A stretch of 64,000 nt of DNA from Streptomyces sp. NBC_01241 (GCF_041435435.1 NZ_CP108494.1:6792501-6856500), one strand, 5' to 3'; counted from the first letter of the stretch, positions 23,184-31,563 are shown. Numbers and translations: made by a program. The notes: generated by a model not told the origin, from the sequence alone.

Positions 23184-24887
23184 ATGGCGGGTTGCTCAAT
23201 AGCGGCGATTTCCTGGGAGCGTGTGCACCTTGCTCTTGTTGTGACGGTCTCGGACTTCACTGGAGATCCTAGTACTCTCCGGTTCCTGATTGTTGACAAC
23301 GAGCGCGAATTCCCGGTGAACTCTCGGCAGATCGACGCCGGACAGCACCGCCTGGAGATCAACGTCACCAACTTTCAGGACCGGCGCCAGGTGCCCAACG
23401 GCACGTGGCGGATCGTCCCGGTGGCCGGTGATGAGCGACTGCCCGCCGCCACCTTCGACCTCAAGGACGCGGACCGGCTCGACGTCGACTCCCGCTCCTA
23501 CCTCTACGACCGCAACCGCTCCGTTTACGTGATCGCGTTCGGGATCTCGGACGACGACGAGAACCCCGAGTTCCTCATGCGGACGTACCAGTTGTTCCGC
23601 GGCGCGGGGCCGAGCAAGAACGCGGTGAAGAAGCCGCTCGGCAAGCGAATATCACTGAAGGTGCTGCCGCGGGCCCGGCGCCGCAAGATGGCCAACCAGT
23701 TCTACCGGGCCGCGCGCCGCCTGAATCCGCCGCGTGGCAACCGGATTCTGTTCGCCTCCGAAATGCGCACCGGCCTCGGCGGCAACCTGGCGCGTGTCCA
23801 CGACCGGATGATCGAGCGGGGCCTCGACAAGAAGTACACGTTCCGCCGCTCGTTCCGGGTACCCGCCACGGCGAACAAGCGGAGCACGCTTCGTCTCATC
23901 TACCTGCTCGCGACGTCGGACACCGTGCTGATGGACGACTACTTCGGGCTTCTCGGAAACCTGAGCATTTCGCCCGAGACCAAGATCATCCAGCTCTGGC
24001 ACGCCGGAAGCGGCTTCAAGGCGGTCGGCTACAGCCGGTTCGGAAAGTACGGTTCGCCGAAGCTGTCCAACGCCCACCGCAAGTACACGCATGTCATCAC
24101 CGGGTCCAAGCATCTTGTGCCGGTGTACGCCGAGGCGTTCGGCATCGAGGAGTCGGCGGTCGTACCGACCGGCCTGCCGCGCATCGACACGTTCCTCGAC
24201 AAGGAGCGTTCCCAGAAGGTCACTGACGACTTCTTTGCCTCGTACCCGCAGCTCCAGGGCAAGAAGATCGTGCTGTTCGCGCCGACCTTCCGCGGGAAGA
24301 GCATAGGAGACGCGCACTACGACTACGACCGCATCGACTTCGGGAAGCTCCACGAGGTCTGCGGCGACAAGTACGTCGTGCTCTTCCGGATGCACCACTT
24401 CATCGCGGAGCCCCCGCCGATCCCCGCCGAGTACGCGGATCGGCTGATGAACTTCGCGTCGTTCCCCGACACCAACGACCTGCTGCATGTGACCGACGTG
24501 CTCGTCACCGACTACTCGTCGATCATCTACGAGTACACGCTGCTCGACAAGCCGATCCTGTTCTACGCGTACGACAAGGACACGTATTCGGTGATCCGCG
24601 GATTCCACCGCGATTACGACACCGTCGCCCCCGGCAAGATCTGCGTGACCTTCGACGAGTTGCTCAAGGCTCTGCAGGACGAGGACTTCGACCTCTCGAA
24701 GGTCGAGGAGTTCCGGCGGGAGAACTTCGATTACGTCGACACCAACTCGGCGGACCGCGTGATCGACTGGCTGGTGGTCGGAGATCACGGTGGCAGGGAT
24801 ACAGGCGGCCAGCACCAGTGGCTCGGTCCCGTCCCGGATGACACGACGGTGGGCGACCAGCCGCTCAGCGACCAGTCAGAGGAATAA
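23184..24887 (+). CDS. CDP-glycerol glycerophosphotransferase family protein (TagF/TarL-like)
   Basis: A 567-residue protein. The C-terminal ~370 residues are the TagF-type transferase domain: IIQLWHAGSGFKAVG (the family's WHGT-like site), LFAPTFRGKS, and TDYSSIIYEYTLLDKPILFY, the conserved nucleotide-polyol binding end. The first ~170 residues form a beta-rich domain seen in actinobacterial members. Such enzymes transfer glycerol- or ribitol-phosphate units from CDP-polyols to build teichoic acids or capsule at the inner membrane face. ATG 23184 has RBS GGAAGGA. The IspD/TarI gene follows after three bases, so it is the first gene of a three-gene operon. The polyol cannot be decided from sequence. 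Confidence 0.88.
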   Translation: MAGCSIAAISWERVHLALVVTVSDFTGDPSTLRFLIVDNEREFPVNSRQIDAGQHRLEINVTNFQDRRQVPNGTWRIVPVAGDERLPAATFDLKDADRLDVDSRSYLYDRNRSVYVIAFGISDDDENPEFLMRTYQLFRGAGPSKNAVKKPLGKRISLKVLPRARRRKMANQFYRAARRLNPPRGNRILFASEMRTGLGGNLARVHDRMIERGLDKKYTFRRSFRVPATANKRSTLRLIYLLATSDTVLMDDYFGLLGNLSISPETKIIQLWHAGSGFKAVGYSRFGKYGSPKLSNAHRKYTHVITGSKHLVPVYAEAFGIEESAVVPTGLPRIDTFLDKERSQKVTDDFFASYPQLQGKKIVLFAPTFRGKSIGDAHYDYDRIDFGKLHEVCGDKYVVLFRMHHFIAEPPPIPAEYADRLMNFASFPDTNDLLHVTDVLVTDYSSIIYEYTLLDKPILFYAYDKDTYSVIRGFHRDYDTVAPGKICVTFDELLKALQDEDFDLSKVEEFRRENFDYVDTNSADRVIDWLVVGDHGGRDTGGQHQWLGPVPDDTTVGDQPLSDQSEE

Positions 24888-24890
24888 GTT

Positions 24891-25607
24891 ATGAACGTTG
24901 CGTTGCTTTTCGCCGGCGGCATCGGGTCGAGGATGAACACCCGCGCCCTCCCGAAGCAGTTCCTGGAGGTCCAGGGCAAGCCGATCATCATCCACACCCT
25001 TGAGCACTTCGAGGCGCACCCCGAGATAGACAGCATCGCCATAGCGATACTCGCCGAGTACCGCGAACACATGGTGAAGCTGCTGAAGCGATACGAGATC
25101 CAGAAGGTCAAGTGGATCATCGACGGCGGCCGGACCGGTCAGGAGTCGCGGCACAAAGCCCTCGAGACGGTCGCCGCGGACTGCCCCGATGACACCGTCG
25201 TGCTGATCCACGACGGCGTGCGGCCGCTGATCGACGCCAAGTTGATCAGCGCCAACATAGAGTCGGTCCGGGAGCACGGCTCGGCCATCACCTGCACCAA
25301 GTTCAACGAGACCGTGGTGTCGAGTGAGTACGAGCACATCGACGACGTGATCCCGCGCGACCACATATACGCTGCCCAGGCCCCGCAGAGCTTCCGGCTC
25401 GGCGAGATCCTCTCGCTGTACGACCGGGCGGTCGCGGAGGACGAGCACGACACCATCGACTCGTGCTCCCTCATGCACCGGTACGGTCGCAAGATCTACC
25501 GCGTGGTCGGCCCCCGCTCGAACATCAAGATCACGACGGCCGAGGACTTCTACCTGTGCCGGACGTTCTTCGAGATCCGTGAGAACCAGCAGATCGTAGG
25601 TACGTGA
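24891..25607 (+). CDS. IspD/TarI-family cytidylyltransferase
   Basis: A 238-residue nucleotidyltransferase with LLFAGGIGSRM and the downstream lysine in PKQFLEVQGKPIIIHTLE (CTP binding), HDGVRPLIDA, and NIKITTAEDF near the C-terminus. IspD makes CDP-methylerythritol; TarI makes CDP-ribitol from ribitol-5-phosphate. The context between a TagF-like transferase and an SDR protein, and RDHIYAAQAPQSFRL close to the TarI form, favour a CDP-polyol role over isoprenoid synthesis. RBS GAGGA precedes the ATG; the stop overlaps the next gene by four bases. Confidence 0.85.
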   Translation: MNVALLFAGGIGSRMNTRALPKQFLEVQGKPIIIHTLEHFEAHPEIDSIAIAILAEYREHMVKLLKRYEIQKVKWIIDGGRTGQESRHKALETVAADCPDDTVVLIHDGVRPLIDAKLISANIESVREHGSAITCTKFNETVVSSEYEHIDDVIPRDHIYAAQAPQSFRLGEILSLYDRAVAEDEHDTIDSCSLMHRYGRKIYRVVGPRSNIKITTAEDFYLCRTFFEIRENQQIVGT

Positions 25608-26677
25608 TTTCAGTGACCACTGTCTCCAGCTCGGTCGTGGCGCACGACCTCGATGAAATCCTTGACCGTGACCTGCCGTGGAGTGAGCTTTCCGGCCGCA
25701 CCGTGCTGGTCACCGGCGCGAGCGGCATGCTGCCCTCGTACGTCGTCTACACCCTGCTCGCACTGAACGACCGGCACGGCGCGGGCATTACCGTGCACGG
25801 TCTGGTGCGGAACGAGGAGAAGGCCAGACGGCTGCTCGCGGACGTGATCGACCGCCCGGACTTCCACCTCGTCGTCCAGGACGTGGCGACTCCGCTCGAA
25901 CTGTCCGGCCCCGTCGACTACGTGATCCACGGGGCGAGCGCCGCACGGCCCGCCCTGCACGGCAGCCAGCCGGTCATGACGATCAAGGCGAACCTGCTGG
26001 GCACCTTCAACCTGCTCGACCTCTGTGTGGCGAAGGCCAGCCGCGGATTCCTGCTGATGTCCTCGGCGGAGGTCTACGGCGCCCAGCCCCCGGAGACCGA
26101 GCTCATCGACGAGCAGAGTTATGGCGGCTTCGACATCCTCAACCCGCGGGCCTGCTACGCCGAGGGAAAGCGCGCCGCGGAGACGATCTGCGCGACCTAC
26201 CAGGCGCAGTACGGCATCGACAGCCGCGTCGTCAGGTTCGGTCACGTCTACGGGCCGGGGATGGCGCTCGACGACGGGCGGGTGCAGGCCGACTTCGCGG
26301 CGAACGTGGTGGCCGGCAAGGACATCGTGCTCAACAGCGACGGTTCCGGCGTACGGACCTACACCTACGTGGCCGACGCCATCGCGGGGCTGTTCTACGC
26401 GCTGCTCTGCGGTGACCAGGTGGCCTACAACGTCGCGGACCCGTCCGGCCTGGTCTCGATCCGGCGGCTGGCGGAGCTGTTCACCGAGGTGCGCCCGGAG
26501 CGCGGGCAGCAGCTCCGGTTCACCAATGAGTCCGACGCGCGCTCCTACAGCCTGACGAAGAAGCAGGGCTTGGACAGCACACGGCTTGCAGCACTCGGCT
26601 GGAACCCCGTGGTCGATCTGCCGACCGGGCTGAACCGCATGGTGACCCATCTGGAGTCGAGCGCCCCGGGCGTTTAG
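25604..26677 (+). CDS. Extended SDR (NAD-dependent epimerase/dehydratase)
   Basis: A 357-residue protein: Rossmann motif VTGASGMLPS near residue 36, the catalytic YxxxK as CYAEGKRAAE, and FGHVYGPGM in the substrate lobe. It resembles nucleotide-sugar dehydratases or UDP-glucuronate decarboxylases. It starts at GTG 25604, overlapping the IspD-like stop; a GTG nine bases later is also possible. In the operon it may supply the polyol or sugar that is activated or transferred by the two upstream enzymes (inference). It is not related to TarJ, which is an alcohol dehydrogenase, so the pathway is not the standard TarIJ one. Confidence 0.85.
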   Translation: MISVTTVSSSVVAHDLDEILDRDLPWSELSGRTVLVTGASGMLPSYVVYTLLALNDRHGAGITVHGLVRNEEKARRLLADVIDRPDFHLVVQDVATPLELSGPVDYVIHGASAARPALHGSQPVMTIKANLLGTFNLLDLCVAKASRGFLLMSSAEVYGAQPPETELIDEQSYGGFDILNPRACYAEGKRAAETICATYQAQYGIDSRVVRFGHVYGPGMALDDGRVQADFAANVVAGKDIVLNSDGSGVRTYTYVADAIAGLFYALLCGDQVAYNVADPSGLVSIRRLAELFTEVRPERGQQLRFTNESDARSYSLTKKQGLDSTRLAALGWNPVVDLPTGLNRMVTHLESSAPGV

Positions 26678-26726
26678 CGAATCCCGCGTCGGCGCGCCAC
26701 CGACACGGATCTACGGAAATCGCCAG

Positions 26727-26780
26727 GACGCACATTGCCTCGGGCGCGGACTTTCGTCCGCGCCCGAGGCAATGTGCGTC
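26727..26780. terminator. Perfect 25-bp stem bidirectional terminator
   Basis: Arms 26727-26751 and 26756-26780 are exact complements with the loop TTTC. The hairpin sits between the convergent SDR gene and the acyltransferase gene. It is one of the longest perfect hairpins in the window. Confidence 0.9.
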
Positions 26781-26809
26781 ATGTCACTGAATCGCCGAAC
26801 GTGGGCGCT

Positions 26810-27607
26810 TCAGGAGGATCGGAGCTTCCTGGCCAGCCGCCGCACCGAGGCCGGAAGGTACCGGCCCAGCCACCGCTGCTGCTGCCGCACCACCAGTTTC
26901 TCCGAAGCCCCGTTGTCTTCGGTGGGATTCCAGTACTGCGGGGATTTCTCGCCCTTGCGCGGATACAGCTCATTCGGACGGCGAGGAACGACCTCGGGAC
27001 GCTCCCAGGCGATGTTCCGCCGCACCACCCGCGCCGGTGCTCCCACCGCGATGCAGTTGTTGGGAATGTTCGACGTGACGATGCTGCGGAAGCCGATCAC
27101 CGAGCCGTTGCCGATGGTGACGCCGCCCATTACGACCGCGTGCTTCGCGATCCAGACGTGCTCGCCCACGACGATCGACTGGGACGGGTTCACGCGCTTC
27201 TCGGTGCGCACGTCGAAGATCGGGTGGGTGTCGTCGCCGCGCACCTCGATGTTCTTGGCGAACATCACGTCGGCGCCGATCGTCACCGACACGCCTTCGA
27301 CGGCGGAGATGAAGGCGCGGCCGGCGCAGCCCACGTTCTCGCCGATCCGGATCCGGGACTCGTGCCCGCAGCGCAGTTCGAAGCGGAGACCTGCGCGCTT
27401 CTTCGTGGTCTGCTCGATCTCGATCTGACCGTTGTCTCCCGAGAAGGTGACGAGCAGGTCCTTGATGTCTGCCTTGGGGCTGATGACGAGTTTGTTGTTC
27501 GACCCCTTGAACCGGATATCGATCTTGGTCTCAAGGATCTCGCCGTCGTAGACGATCTCGTTTCCCTGATCGTCCTTGTAACGCTCCAGCTTGTGCAGTT
27601 GCAGCAT
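26810..27607 (-). CDS. Left-handed beta-helix acyltransferase
   Basis: A 265-residue protein with hexapeptide-repeat turns from about residue 85 (RIRIGENVGCAGRAFI, then VTIGADVMF, IVVGEHVWIAKHAVVMGG and VTIGNGSVIG) ending with the CAVGAPARVVR-like acceptor end (IAVGAPARVVR). The N-terminal ~80 residues are a beta domain and the C-terminus is basic. Such enzymes O- or N-acetylate sugars or polymers. It faces the three-gene teichoic-acid-like operon, and acetylation of that polymer is plausible but inferred. The ATG at 27607 has no good Shine-Dalgarno sequence. Confidence 0.88.
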   Translation of the reverse strand: MLQLHKLERYKDDQGNEIVYDGEILETKIDIRFKGSNNKLVISPKADIKDLLVTFSGDNGQIEIEQTTKKRAGLRFELRCGHESRIRIGENVGCAGRAFISAVEGVSVTIGADVMFAKNIEVRGDDTHPIFDVRTEKRVNPSQSIVVGEHVWIAKHAVVMGGVTIGNGSVIGFRSIVTSNIPNNCIAVGAPARVVRRNIAWERPEVVPRRPNELYPRKGEKSPQYWNPTEDNGASEKLVVRQQQRWLGRYLPASVRRLARKLRSS

Positions 27608-27902
27608 CGTGATCTGAGGGGGCCCTTGACCGGGTCACGGGCTGGACCTGTCCCTCGTACCTCCGTTCGAGCCTGCGATTTTGGCTCAAGTTATCAGATG
27701 AATCTGTTGCTGAACCTGGGCGTGATCGAACCGATCGAGGCCGCAACACCGGCTGCCGGATCGAGAGCTTTGGCGCCGCGCAGTTCACGTTCAACGTAGT
27801 CCAGAGCGGGAACCCGTCCACGATCGAGCGCATGAAGTTCCACCCTGGAGCTGGACAGCCTGATACTGGGACGACAGGTTCCGGAGGAAGCAGATCCAGG
27901 TA

Positions 27903-28208
27903 GTGAGCAAGAAGAGCAATACGAGCAAGCGGTACACGGCCGAGTTCAAGCGGGACGCGGTCGGGCTGGTCCGCTCCTCCGGGCGGACGGTGACGGAGGT
28001 GGCCCGTGAGCTCGGGGTGAGCTCCGAAGGGCTGCGGGGCTGGGTGAAGCAGGCCGCGATCGACCGGGGCGAGGGGCCGGCCGGGGTGTTGACCACCGCG
28101 GAGCGTGAGGAACTGGTCCGGCTGCGACGCAAGGTCCGCGAGCAGGAACAGACGATCGAGGTGCTGGGAAAAGCGACCGCCTTCTTCGCGCGGCAGAAGA
28201 CGAAGTAG
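27903..28208 (+). CDS. IS3-family transposase OrfA
   Basis: A 101-residue protein with the helix-turn-helix of IS3 OrfA (YTAEFKRDAVGLVRSSGRTV, then ELGVSSEGLRGWV) followed by a leucine-zipper-like segment (LVRLRRKVREQEQTIEVLG). It binds the IS ends. It starts at GTG 27903, 70 bp from the left end. A run GGAAAAGC at 28167-28174 is the likely -1 slip site, after which the orfB frame is open (KSDRLLRAAEDEVAARYRFI) without a stop, giving the OrfAB fusion. Confidence 0.92.
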   Translation: MSKKSNTSKRYTAEFKRDAVGLVRSSGRTVTEVARELGVSSEGLRGWVKQAAIDRGEGPAGVLTTAEREELVRLRRKVREQEQTIEVLGKATAFFARQKTK

Positions 28209-28270
28209 CCGCGCGCTACCGGTTCATCGACGCGGAGAAGGCATCCGAGGACAATCCCGGCGGCTACGGC

Positions 28271-29116
28271 GTGAGTCTGCTGTGCCGGGCGTTGAAGGTG
28301 GCGCGATCGGCGTATTACGTCTGGCTTGCCGCGCGGCCCGCCGCCGAGGTGCGCCAGGCGGCCGAGGACGAGCTCGCCGGGGAGATCCGGCAGATCCACG
28401 CCGATTCCCGTGGGGCTTACGGGGCCCCGCGGGTGACCGCGAAACTGCGACGCGGGGGCAGGCGGATCAATCGGAAGAAGGTCGAGCGGATCATGCGCGA
28501 GCGCGACATCCGCGGGATCACCCGCCGCAAGCGCCGCAGCCTGACCAAGGCCGACACCAAGGCGGCCCCGTCGCCGGACCTGGTCGGGAGGGACTTCACC
28601 GCCGCCGAGCCCGGCACGAAACTGGTCTCGGACATCACATATCTGCCCACACTCGCCGGCTGGTGGTATCTGGCGACGGTCATCGATCTGGCGACCCGCG
28701 AGGTGATCGGGTACGCGATGGCCGACCACCATCGCGCCGAACTTGTTGTCGGCGCCCTGAAGATGGCCGCCGGCCGCGGCGCCCTGAGGGAGGACTGCAT
28801 CGCACACTCGGATCGCGGATCGGAGTACACGTCGAGTGAATACCGCAAGCTGATACGGGAGTTGAAGCTGAGCCAGAGCATGGGACGAACCGGGTCATGT
28901 TACGATAACGCCGCGGCTGAAAGCTTTTTCGGTTTGCTGAAAGCGGAGATCGGGACCACCGTCTGGGAGTCCCACGAGGCTGCTCGCGCGGACGTCTTCC
29001 GCTTTATCGAGGTCGAATACAACCGAACCCGTCTGCGCAAGCATCCGGTCTACGGCTACGTCACCCCGATCGAGACCAGGGCCCTGGCGGCCCAAGATCT
29101 CACCCACGCAGCGTAA
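28271..29116 (+). CDS. IS3-family transposase OrfB (DDE integrase domain)
   Basis: The 281 residues shown start at GTG 28271, but the functional product is the OrfAB fusion made by -1 frameshifting near 28170. It has an HTH_21 region (ADSRGAYGAPRVTAKLRRGG), then the rve catalytic core with the DDE triad: VSDITYLPT, HSDRGSEYTS and NAAAESFFGLLK. All three acidic residues are present. The stop at 29116 lies 33 bp before the right end. The enzyme is likely active. Confidence 0.92.
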   Translation: MSLLCRALKVARSAYYVWLAARPAAEVRQAAEDELAGEIRQIHADSRGAYGAPRVTAKLRRGGRRINRKKVERIMRERDIRGITRRKRRSLTKADTKAAPSPDLVGRDFTAAEPGTKLVSDITYLPTLAGWWYLATVIDLATREVIGYAMADHHRAELVVGALKMAAGRGALREDCIAHSDRGSEYTSSEYRKLIRELKLSQSMGRTGSCYDNAAAESFFGLLKAEIGTTVWESHEAARADVFRFIEVEYNRTRLRKHPVYGYVTPIETRALAAQDLTHAA

Positions 29117-29331
29117 ACATTCGCTGTCCATGATCGTGGGGGAACTTCACGCATCGAGCAGAGGGTGCGCCGGCACATTCTTCCGCACCTCGGATCCCAG
29201 CCGCTGAACGGCGTCGGCACGGAAACCGTGAAGCTGAGATGCGTGCCGCGCACGCCTCCTTCACCCAACGGATGAAGGATGCCTGAGAGGAGCGCCCCGG
29301 AGCCGGACTGGAACCGGCACGGGGCGCTCGA

Positions 29332-29517
29332 TCAGGCCTGGGCGGCGTACGAGACGAAGCTCGCCCACGACGCGGGCGAGAGGGCGAGCTGAGGCCCCTG
29401 CTCGACCTTCGAGTCCCGGACGTGGACCGTCACGGGGGCCGTCGCCACCTCGACACAGCTGTCGCCCGAACTGCCGCTGTAACTGCTTTTGAACCAGACC
29501 AGTTCTGTGTTGTTCAT
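29332..29517 (-). CDS. DUF397 protein, partner of XRE regulator
   Basis: A 61-residue protein with the DUF397 pattern: WFKSSYSGSSGDSCVEVA near the N-terminus, VHVRDSKVEQGP in the middle and the LALSPASWASFV end. RBS GAGGAG lies six bases before the ATG. Its start overlaps the stop of the upstream XRE gene by ATGA (29514-29517). In S. coelicolor such pairs (Scr1/Scr2) consist of an XRE regulator and a small partner that binds it; they resemble toxin-antitoxin modules in organisation. Confidence 0.93.
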   Translation of the reverse strand: MNNTELVWFKSSYSGSSGDSCVEVATAPVTVHVRDSKVEQGPQLALSPASWASFVSYAAQA

Positions 29518-30428
29518 GTTGCTCCTCGGATCTGCCGCAACAGGCTCAGGGAGTCCTCCAACGAGAGAGCCTGTGATCGCATCCTGGCATACCGTATCTG
29601 GAGCATGCTGACCACTTTGAGGTCGGAGATGAACTGGCCGCTTTCCTGCCCCTCGCAGTAGCCGAACCACCTGTTGTCCGGAGTCTCCAACAGCTGCATG
29701 GGGCCGTCGATCCCCGCGTGGCTGCCGCGCGCCTGCGGCATGACCTGGACCTCGATGTTCCGGAACCTCGCAAGTTTGAGGACGTGGTCGATGAGCTCAG
29801 CCGAGGCCTCCGGCCCACCCGTCTCTCGCAGGAATACGTGCTCCTCGACGATGAAGCTGTAGGCCGTGTTGGGGCGCTCAGTAAGTATCCGCTGCCGATC
29901 CGTACGCGCTGACAGCCGGGCTTCGATCTGGTCGTCCCCCAGCGGCGGAAGTCGCTCCGAGAACAGGCTTCGTGCGTACGCCTCCGTTTGTAAAAGCCCT
30001 GGAATCAACCGGCACTCGTATGTATAGAGGGCGACGGCCTCCGCTTCCAACTGGGCCCACTGCCGGAACCAACTGGCCAGCCCTGGACGCCGCGACAGAT
30101 GCCGCGCCGCACCCCGCAGCGCCCCGAACGCGTCCAGCACCTCCTCCGCCCGGTCCACGAAGTCCGCCGGCGGAAAGCGTCTCCCCTGCTCGATCGAGGC
30201 GACGGTCGGTACCGAGTACCGCACCCGGGGCGCGAACTGCTCCTGCGTCAGCCGCGCCCGCTTCCGGAACGCCTTCAGGACCTCCCCGAAGGCTTTCAGA
30301 CTGTCCGAACTCTCCGGTTCCGCCCCGCTGTTGCCCGCCGTACCCCCGTAAGCTCCACCCGAACCCACCACCGCTTCGTCCAACCCACCCACCTTCACGT
30401 ACCGTCCCGCCGACCCACGTATGGTCAC
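29514..30428 (-). CDS. XRE-family regulator with DUF5753 domain
   Basis: A 304-residue protein. The XRE helix-turn-helix lies at about residues 45-100 (LKAFRKRARLTQEQFAPRV, then YSVPTVASIEQGRRFP), followed by the DUF5753 domain (YECRLIPGLLQTEAYARSLF and later PMQLLETPDNRW). The first ~40 residues are low in complexity, so the true start may be the GTG near 30395 rather than GTG 30428. It is coupled to the downstream DUF397 gene. Scr1-type proteins of this family activate or modulate antibiotic genes in S. coelicolor; the target here is unknown. It lies within the accessory segment. Confidence 0.92.
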   Translation of the reverse strand: MTIRGSAGRYVKVGGLDEAVVGSGGAYGGTAGNSGAEPESSDSLKAFGEVLKAFRKRARLTQEQFAPRVRYSVPTVASIEQGRRFPPADFVDRAEEVLDAFGALRGAARHLSRRPGLASWFRQWAQLEAEAVALYTYECRLIPGLLQTEAYARSLFSERLPPLGDDQIEARLSARTDRQRILTERPNTAYSFIVEEHVFLRETGGPEASAELIDHVLKLARFRNIEVQVMPQARGSHAGIDGPMQLLETPDNRWFGYCEGQESGQFISDLKVVSMLQIRYARMRSQALSLEDSLSLLRQIRGAT

Positions 30429-30608
30429 GCTTCACCCTGGGCGCGGTCCACTCTCCGCGCCCGTACGCTGACGCAGCGTACGGGTTCCTGATCTGACCCA
30501 TGTGCCTATGCCGGATCGGGTGGCTGGTGAACAGGTTCGCTGGAAGATGTGCCTCCTGCTCGGTGCGGGTGCCGGCCGGGGGTGGCGAGGGACCTATTGG
30601 GGCATAGC

Positions 30609-30716
30609 GGCAATTCGGCCACATCAAACGGGAACGTCAACGGTTTCGATGGATCGACTTCCGCGCACACCGTGGTGCAGGCGGGCGAGGTCGGCGGCGG
30701 GGAGTATTTCCATTGG
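30609..30716 (+). pseudogene. Remnant of a conflict-protein leader (VVQAG-type motif)
   Basis: In frame 30549 the sequence AHTVVQAGEVGGGEYFHW appears after a Ser/Asn/Gly-rich stretch. Many Streptomyces NB-ARC/TPR and effector-associated proteins have a short xxVVQAGxVHGGxxFH segment between an N-terminal domain and the ATPase, and this copy fits it (recalled from family knowledge, not searched). Neither the preceding nor the following domain is present, so it is a stray fragment. The rest of 30429-30816 shows no gene. Confidence 0.4.
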
Positions 30717-30816
30717 GTGCGGCTCTTCTGGAGGGAAGGGCTGAGCTGGGAGAATGCTGATCAGGGCTGTGCCCGGGGCTGCTCGTCTCTACCGTGGTGG
30801 TGGAGGAGGGCGGCTG

Positions 30817-31350
30817 ATGGGTTCGCTGTTCGAGGAGTTGGAGGCTCGCGAGGCCGCTGCCCGGGTGCGGGTGGAGGAGCTCGAGGCCGAAATCGCGTCG
30901 GTGTCCGCCAAGTTGGAGCTGGCCCGGGAGGGTCTGGAGCGTCTGCGGATCGCGCGGGAGACGGTCGCCGAGGTGCTCGCGGAGATGCCCGGGGTGACGG
31001 TCGATGCCGGAGGACCGCCTACGGGTGAGCGGGTGGCGTCGGCGTATGCGGGGGCCGAGCGGCAGGTCATCGGGGTGCTGACCGTGCCGAACTGGCAGCC
31101 CGGGATGGGGCCGGACGTGCTGCCGGCGGTGTACCGGCACATCGTGGAGGTGGTGGCGGATGAGCCGGGGCCGGTCCGGGCCAAGCAGATCGTGCCCAGG
31201 ATCGGACTGCCAGCCGAGACCGGGAAGATCGAGGGCGCGCGGTCGAAGCTGAAGCGGCTGGTGGAGCGGGGCTGGCTGGACGAGGATGCCCCGGGGCGAC
31301 GGGCAGACCTTGGGAGTGCTCGGGGGCCATGTAGGGCGGGGTTCCGATGA
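30817..31350 (+). CDS. Coiled-coil plus winged-helix protein, 3' end replaced
   Basis: ATG 30817 follows GGAGGAGGG. Residues ~1-50 form a heptad-rich coiled coil (SLFEELEAREAAARVRVEEL), then a C-terminal winged-helix-like part (QIVPRIGLPAETGKIEGARS and KLKRLVERGWLDEDAPG). Similar proteins are common in Streptomyces accessory DNA and usually end a few residues after the DEDAPG motif. Here the frame runs from about 31290 into antisense kinase sequence, adding a non-native tail (RADLGSARGPCRAGFR). It is probably non-functional or marginally truncated. Its function is unknown. Confidence 0.55.
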   Translation: MGSLFEELEAREAAARVRVEELEAEIASVSAKLELAREGLERLRIARETVAEVLAEMPGVTVDAGGPPTGERVASAYAGAERQVIGVLTVPNWQPGMGPDVLPAVYRHIVEVVADEPGPVRAKQIVPRIGLPAETGKIEGARSKLKRLVERGWLDEDAPGRRADLGSARGPCRAGFR

Positions 31351-31558
31351 CCTCATGCGTGTGGGTCAGCCTGGTGCCGGCCTCGGTGCGGGCGATGCCG
31401 AAGTCGGTCACCGCGACCCGCCCGTCCCTGCGGAGCATCAGGTTCGACGGCTTGATGTCGCGGTGCACGACCCCGAGCAGATGCACGGCGTGCAGCGCGT
31501 CGAGCACCTGGGCGACGAGGTCGAAGACCTGGGCAGCCGGAAGGAGCCCGCTCCGCTC
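31316..31558 (-). pseudogene. Serine/threonine-protein kinase catalytic-loop fragment
   Basis: The minus strand encodes ERSGLLPAAQVFDLVAQVLD, then the catalytic loop VVHRDIKPSNLML, the DFG motif (VTDFGIART) and GTPPYMAPEH, i.e. subdomains VIB to VIII of a PknB-type kinase. The ATP-binding lobe and the rest of the C-lobe are absent, and both ends abut unrelated sequence. It is a gene fragment of about 80 codons left by rearrangement. Confidence 0.8.
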
Positions 31559-31563
31559 GGCGG

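Larger units (their letters stand above)
27833..29149 (+). mobile_element. Intact IS3-family insertion sequence (1317 bp)
   Basis: The ends are imperfect inverted repeats: both begin TGAAGTTCC and, after ten partly conserved bases, share TGGACAGC. They are flanked by the 4-bp target duplication CGCA (27829-27832 and 29150-29153). Inside are orfA and orfB with a -1 frameshift arrangement. Ends, duplication and open frames indicate a recent and probably functional insertion. Confidence 0.92.
27757..29275 (+). pseudogene. Integrase (tyrosine recombinase) N-terminal remnant split by an IS3 element
   Basis: The left piece 27757-27832 reads RIESFGAAQ..GNPSTIER and the right piece 29150-29275 reads IEQRVRRHILPHLGSQPLNG, then degenerates to a stop. 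Removing the IS and one copy of the CGCA duplication restores one continuous frame across the junction (STIERIEQRVRRHILP), which matches the SAM-like core-binding domain of actinobacterial phage/ICE integrases. The catalytic domain is missing. The remnant shows that this region once carried an integrating element, and that decay or truncation is older than, or separate from, the IS insertion. Confidence 0.7.

Noticed and set aside
26727..26780. 25-bp perfect hairpin considered as a small RNA or recombination site
   Set aside because: Its position between convergent genes and TTTC loop fit a bidirectional terminator, as at the other convergent junctions.
27660..27710. Possible tRNA T-arm-like sequence (minus strand GGCTCGAACGG)
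   Set aside because: No acceptor stem, D-arm or anticodon arm could be folded around it.
26735..27799. Long plus-strand open frame (354 codons) opposite the acyltransferase
   Set aside because: It is the antisense of the hexapeptide-repeat gene, whose motifs are clear on the minus strand; the plus frame has no RBS or recognisable motif.
27852..29130. Shorter IS3 boundaries at the inner TGGACAGC repeats
   Set aside because: The outer TGAAGTTCC repeats lie at equal distances and give an exact CGCA duplication; the inner pair gives none.
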